Positions 61,306 to 64,000 of a stretch of DNA of 64,000 nt are shown piece after piece; the first letter of the stretch is position 1; each line of letters begins with the position of its first letter. The notes beneath the pieces were generated by a model. It saw only the letters and a program-made list of their open reading frames with translations, had not been told where the DNA came from and searched no databases. The DNA comes from Oxyruncus cristatus (Eukaryota; Chordata; Aves; Passeriformes; Cotingidae), in the NCBI GenBank assembly GCA_013399855.1, contig VXAY01002323.1:326194-390193 (forward strand), read 5' to 3'. The translations under genes were made by a program, and so were the position numbers.

Positions 61306-62892
61306 CAACAGAGGAAAACGATGTTCAGAACACCGAGGCTTCTGTTTCCACAAAACCTTGGCTGAGACAAGAGAGATGGAAATACAATTGTCCCTCAAAG
61401 GTATTAGTATTTACTCCGTGTGTTCTGCCCCGTGTTTGGGGTTGGGGTGTGAACACACAGACAGGGCACCCCTGCCCTGACCTTCAGTGCCCCTGAGCAC
61501 ACACCCACACGGGGAATGGAAGGGATAATGAGGGCCCAGGAAAACCACTTCTCTCCTCTGCCCGGGATGTGAGAAGTGCGCGGCAATTCACCGGCCCTTA
61601 AGGGTGACACTGTCGATTATTTCAGGACAATCAAGTAAGAGCCGAGAAGTGGAGCGGGAATGGGAAGGCTGGTGTCAGATGTACAGTTAAACAATAGCTG
61701 TTTTGCCTGTCATTCATCCCCAATTACTGCGTTGGGGGGGGGGAAGAAAAACTATTTATAACCTGTCAGTCTCAAGAAACCACAATTATGATGATTTAAT
61801 TAACACATGGAGAGGCTTTAGGCAATCACATCTTTCTAAATTTAAGAAGCAGCACATTTCAGGCCCAAGATGATTTAGAACATTAACAAATGCCAGTTGA
61901 ACCAGGGCAAGAATTTGATGGCCTTGTTGGTTCCTTTTAAAGCATCCATCACGGCACAAAGATAATCCAAATGGATGTGTTAGTGAAAGATGAGAGCAGT
62001 GAGGAATCATCTGGGGTTTCAGGGGCCATCACACAGAAGGAGAAGCTGATTTTAAATGAGAACTGAGTTTGAAAATGAGCAAAACCACACAACTCAAGTC
62101 TATTCATCAAAGACACTCCTCCATGCACGGGGAAAGGCGGAGAAAAATTGAGTTATGAGAGTGAAAGGCACTGAGGGTGAGCCTGACCTTCCCACGGAGA
62201 CCTTGGAGCTGGGACTCGGTGTCAGGCAGGTCTCTCTTTGGGTTGGTGCCCAGGAGTGAGGTCTGACCATGGGATGGGCTGTTCCCTCCCAGGGCTGAGG
62301 GCTGGAACATCCAATAAAGGATATTGCCAAAGGTTCCTTAAACCCTGGGCTGCTCCACTCCTGCAGAAACTGCTCTTCAGGTCTCCATCTCCTCTGTTCT
62401 GTGCCCTGCCTGGTCACATTCCCTGCTTTGTCCTCTTCCCTGGGGCACAAAATGATTCCTTGGGGCTTTTCATCCTCTGCTTAAACTTGGGAGCTGTCAG
62501 CTCCTACCCGAACACAGTCAGAGCAATAACACCACCCTTAGACCGACCTTATTCTCTGCCTCTTAACTGGATCAACACACAAGTACCAGCCAGGAAAATC
62601 CCATTTCTTCAATACAAGAAGAAAAACTTTAAGCCGGGTTTACATGGGGGGTGGGGAAAAAAAACCGCAAAGAACTTTCTGCTTCAGAACTGGTCCTTTC
62701 GTTCACTGTCCATCCAAGCTCTGGGGTGGAGCTGGTTTTCCTGCCCTGTGTATTTGTACCAAGTGCTGTTGGAAGCCCTGCACACACCCAGGGCTGGCTC
62801 TGCCCAAAGCTCCTCGTGCTCCGTGGAATTCCCGAGCTCTGCCTGTTGGGATGGAGAATGAGCCACACTCCCACACACATTTCACTCAAAGG
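61306..62892. other. Unique DNA, no gene seen
   Basis: A G-run lies at 61733-61742. 61780-62060 is AT-rich and repeat-free and resembles conserved noncoding sequence. A 207-codon plus frame at 62238-62861 has no recognisable domain or splice support. Confidence 0.5.
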
Positions 62893-63511
62893 CACTTCCC
62901 ATCCTGGCCTGGATCAGGAACAGTGTGGCAGCAGGAGCAGGGAAGTGATTCTGCCCCTGGACTCAGCACTGGTGAGGCCACCCCTGGAGTGCTGTGTCCA
63001 GTTCTGGGCCCCTCAGCTCAGGAAGGACATGGAGGGGCTGGAGCAGGGCCAGAGAAGAGCAACCAGGCTGGGGAAGGGACCTGAACACAAGCCCTGTGAG
63101 GAGAGGCTGAGGGAGCTGGGGGTGTTGAGCCTGGAGAAGAGGAGGCTCAGGGGAGACCTCATCGCTCTCTACAACTCCCTGACAGGAGGAGGGAGCCAGG
63201 TGGGGGTTGGTCTCTTCTCCCAGGCAACTCTCCGGAAGACAAGAGGGCTCGGCCTTAAGCTGTGCCAGGGGAGGTTTGGGTGAGATATTAGGAAGAAATT
63301 CTTTCCAGAGAGGGGAATCAGCCATTGGAATGGGCTGCCCAGGGAAGTGGTGGATTCTCCGTCCCTGGAGGTGTTTAAGATGAGGCTGGACGTGGCACTG
63401 AGTGCCATAGTCCAGTAACCGCGGTGGGGTTGGATCAAGGGTTGGACTTGATGATCTCAGAGGTCCTTTCCAACCCATCTGATTCTGTGATTCTATGATT
63501 CTATTATTCTG
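62893..63511 (+). mobile_element. CR1 LINE fragment, type A (~620 bp), best preserved
   Basis: The plus strand encodes a continuous stretch of the CR1 ORF2 C-terminus, with [35 protein letters not shown] and [17 protein letters not shown], running to a stop at 63281-63283 after CQGRFG. A 3' UTR and clean terminal repeats (gattctgtgattctatgatt) follow. It is 5'-truncated upstream of [16 protein letters not shown], so it lacks the endonuclease and reverse transcriptase and cannot act alone. It is the reference type A copy for this window. Confidence 0.97.
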
Positions 63512-64000
63512 CTCCTGACTCTGCAGGGCATTTGCAAGGTTCAGGCAGGAAAATGCTGAGGGCTTCTGTGTGACAAAAGAACTCGCAAAAGTCAGGGTCG
63601 AAGTCAGGATTAAGGTCAGTCTTCCCCCTTTGGGTCTTCCCATGAACCAAACACACTCCTGGACAGGCACAGAACACCAAAGGTCGCCTTCGATCACGGA
63701 CAAACTGATCATGTTGGGTTTCCCCAGAGGCTAAACCCAGAAATGTTATTTCTCTTTTTTATTATTGTGTATTTCAGAGAAAAAAAATGGTGTGCTGGTG
63801 GTGAAAGAACAGGGGCAAAAAAATAAATGGAACCTTCAGAGCAAAGAGCTGCTGTGTCAGGTCACGATCTCTGGGATGCAGGGACTAAAAATGCTACTTA
63901 CCTCATGAGTTTTGAGAACTTCAAGCGTAATGTAGAAAAAGACATTATTTCTAATATTGTAATGTAAATTTTAATTTTATAATTTAACATTTAATATTAT
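63512..64000. other. Unique DNA, AT-rich at the window end
   Basis: No gene. The last ~60 bp are nearly all A/T and may open another low-complexity tract beyond the window. Confidence 0.5.

Noticed and set aside
62238..62861. 207-codon plus frame
   Set aside because: Chance-length frame with overlapping minus frames and no recognisable domain.
62963..63712. 249-codon minus frame
   Set aside because: Antisense of the CR1 copy at 62893-63511.

Overview
The window looks like a piece of a bird chromosome. The main evidence is about three dozen fragments of CR1, the non-LTR retrotransposon (LINE) that dominates avian genomes. Their 3' ends finish in the typical short ATTCTATG/ATTCTGTG repeats, and the longer ones keep translatable pieces of the CR1 ORF2 C-terminal region. 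There are no operons, ribosome-binding sites or dense coding, so it is not prokaryotic. I cannot name the species. Nothing here identifies a known gene, and the window reads as intergenic or intronic DNA. Three stretches of N (12608-13114, 23372-24081, 58402-58441) and two single Ns (34871, 44729) mark assembly gaps or ambiguities.

Layout. 1-2255 is unique DNA. 2256-3290 is a degenerate CTAA/TTGAGGCTA-rich minisatellite with a higher-order period of about 317 bp. 3376-11185 holds CR1 copies, a small CpG cluster (4451-4548) and a 180-bp tandem duplication (6841-7218). An AT-rich tract flanks the first gap. 14446-15013 is a 26-bp minisatellite. 15.5-25.9 kb holds more CR1, a pure (TAA)n array of about 150 bp (21537-21685), a CAG tract, the second gap, and two copies (19658-20144 and 25350-25867) of an unusual chimeric repeat made of a CR1 3' tail joined to non-CR1 sequence. 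25.9-29.9 kb is unique. 30648-31594 holds the most ordered repeat, a 28-bp minisatellite organised into 138-bp five-unit blocks. 32-64 kb alternates unique DNA with CR1 fragments, a small ATAAAT-rich minisatellite (50402-50622), a CR1 tail-to-tail junction (54420/54421) and a TTTTA-rich tract around the third gap.

Coding content. The best exon candidate is on the minus strand at 44740-44859: a good splice acceptor followed by 39 protein-like codons and a stop. A second, weaker candidate is an ATG with good start context on the plus strand at 59624 that stays open into a GTAAGT donor at 59956. I recognise neither. All other long ORFs fall in repeats, cross N gaps, or are of a length expected by chance. 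Several TE-free, AT-rich islands (for example 480-720, 35650-35900, 50880-51060, 57940-58190, 61780-62060) have the look of conserved noncoding elements, which only alignment to other birds could confirm.

CR1 types. By their 3' ends I see four: type A (gacgggttggaaaggacc), type B (gctgggagggacc), type C (gggttggaagggacctc, with a ccaggttgctccaacc block) and type D (ttggaaaagacctcc). Type A copies are the most alike and probably the youngest.
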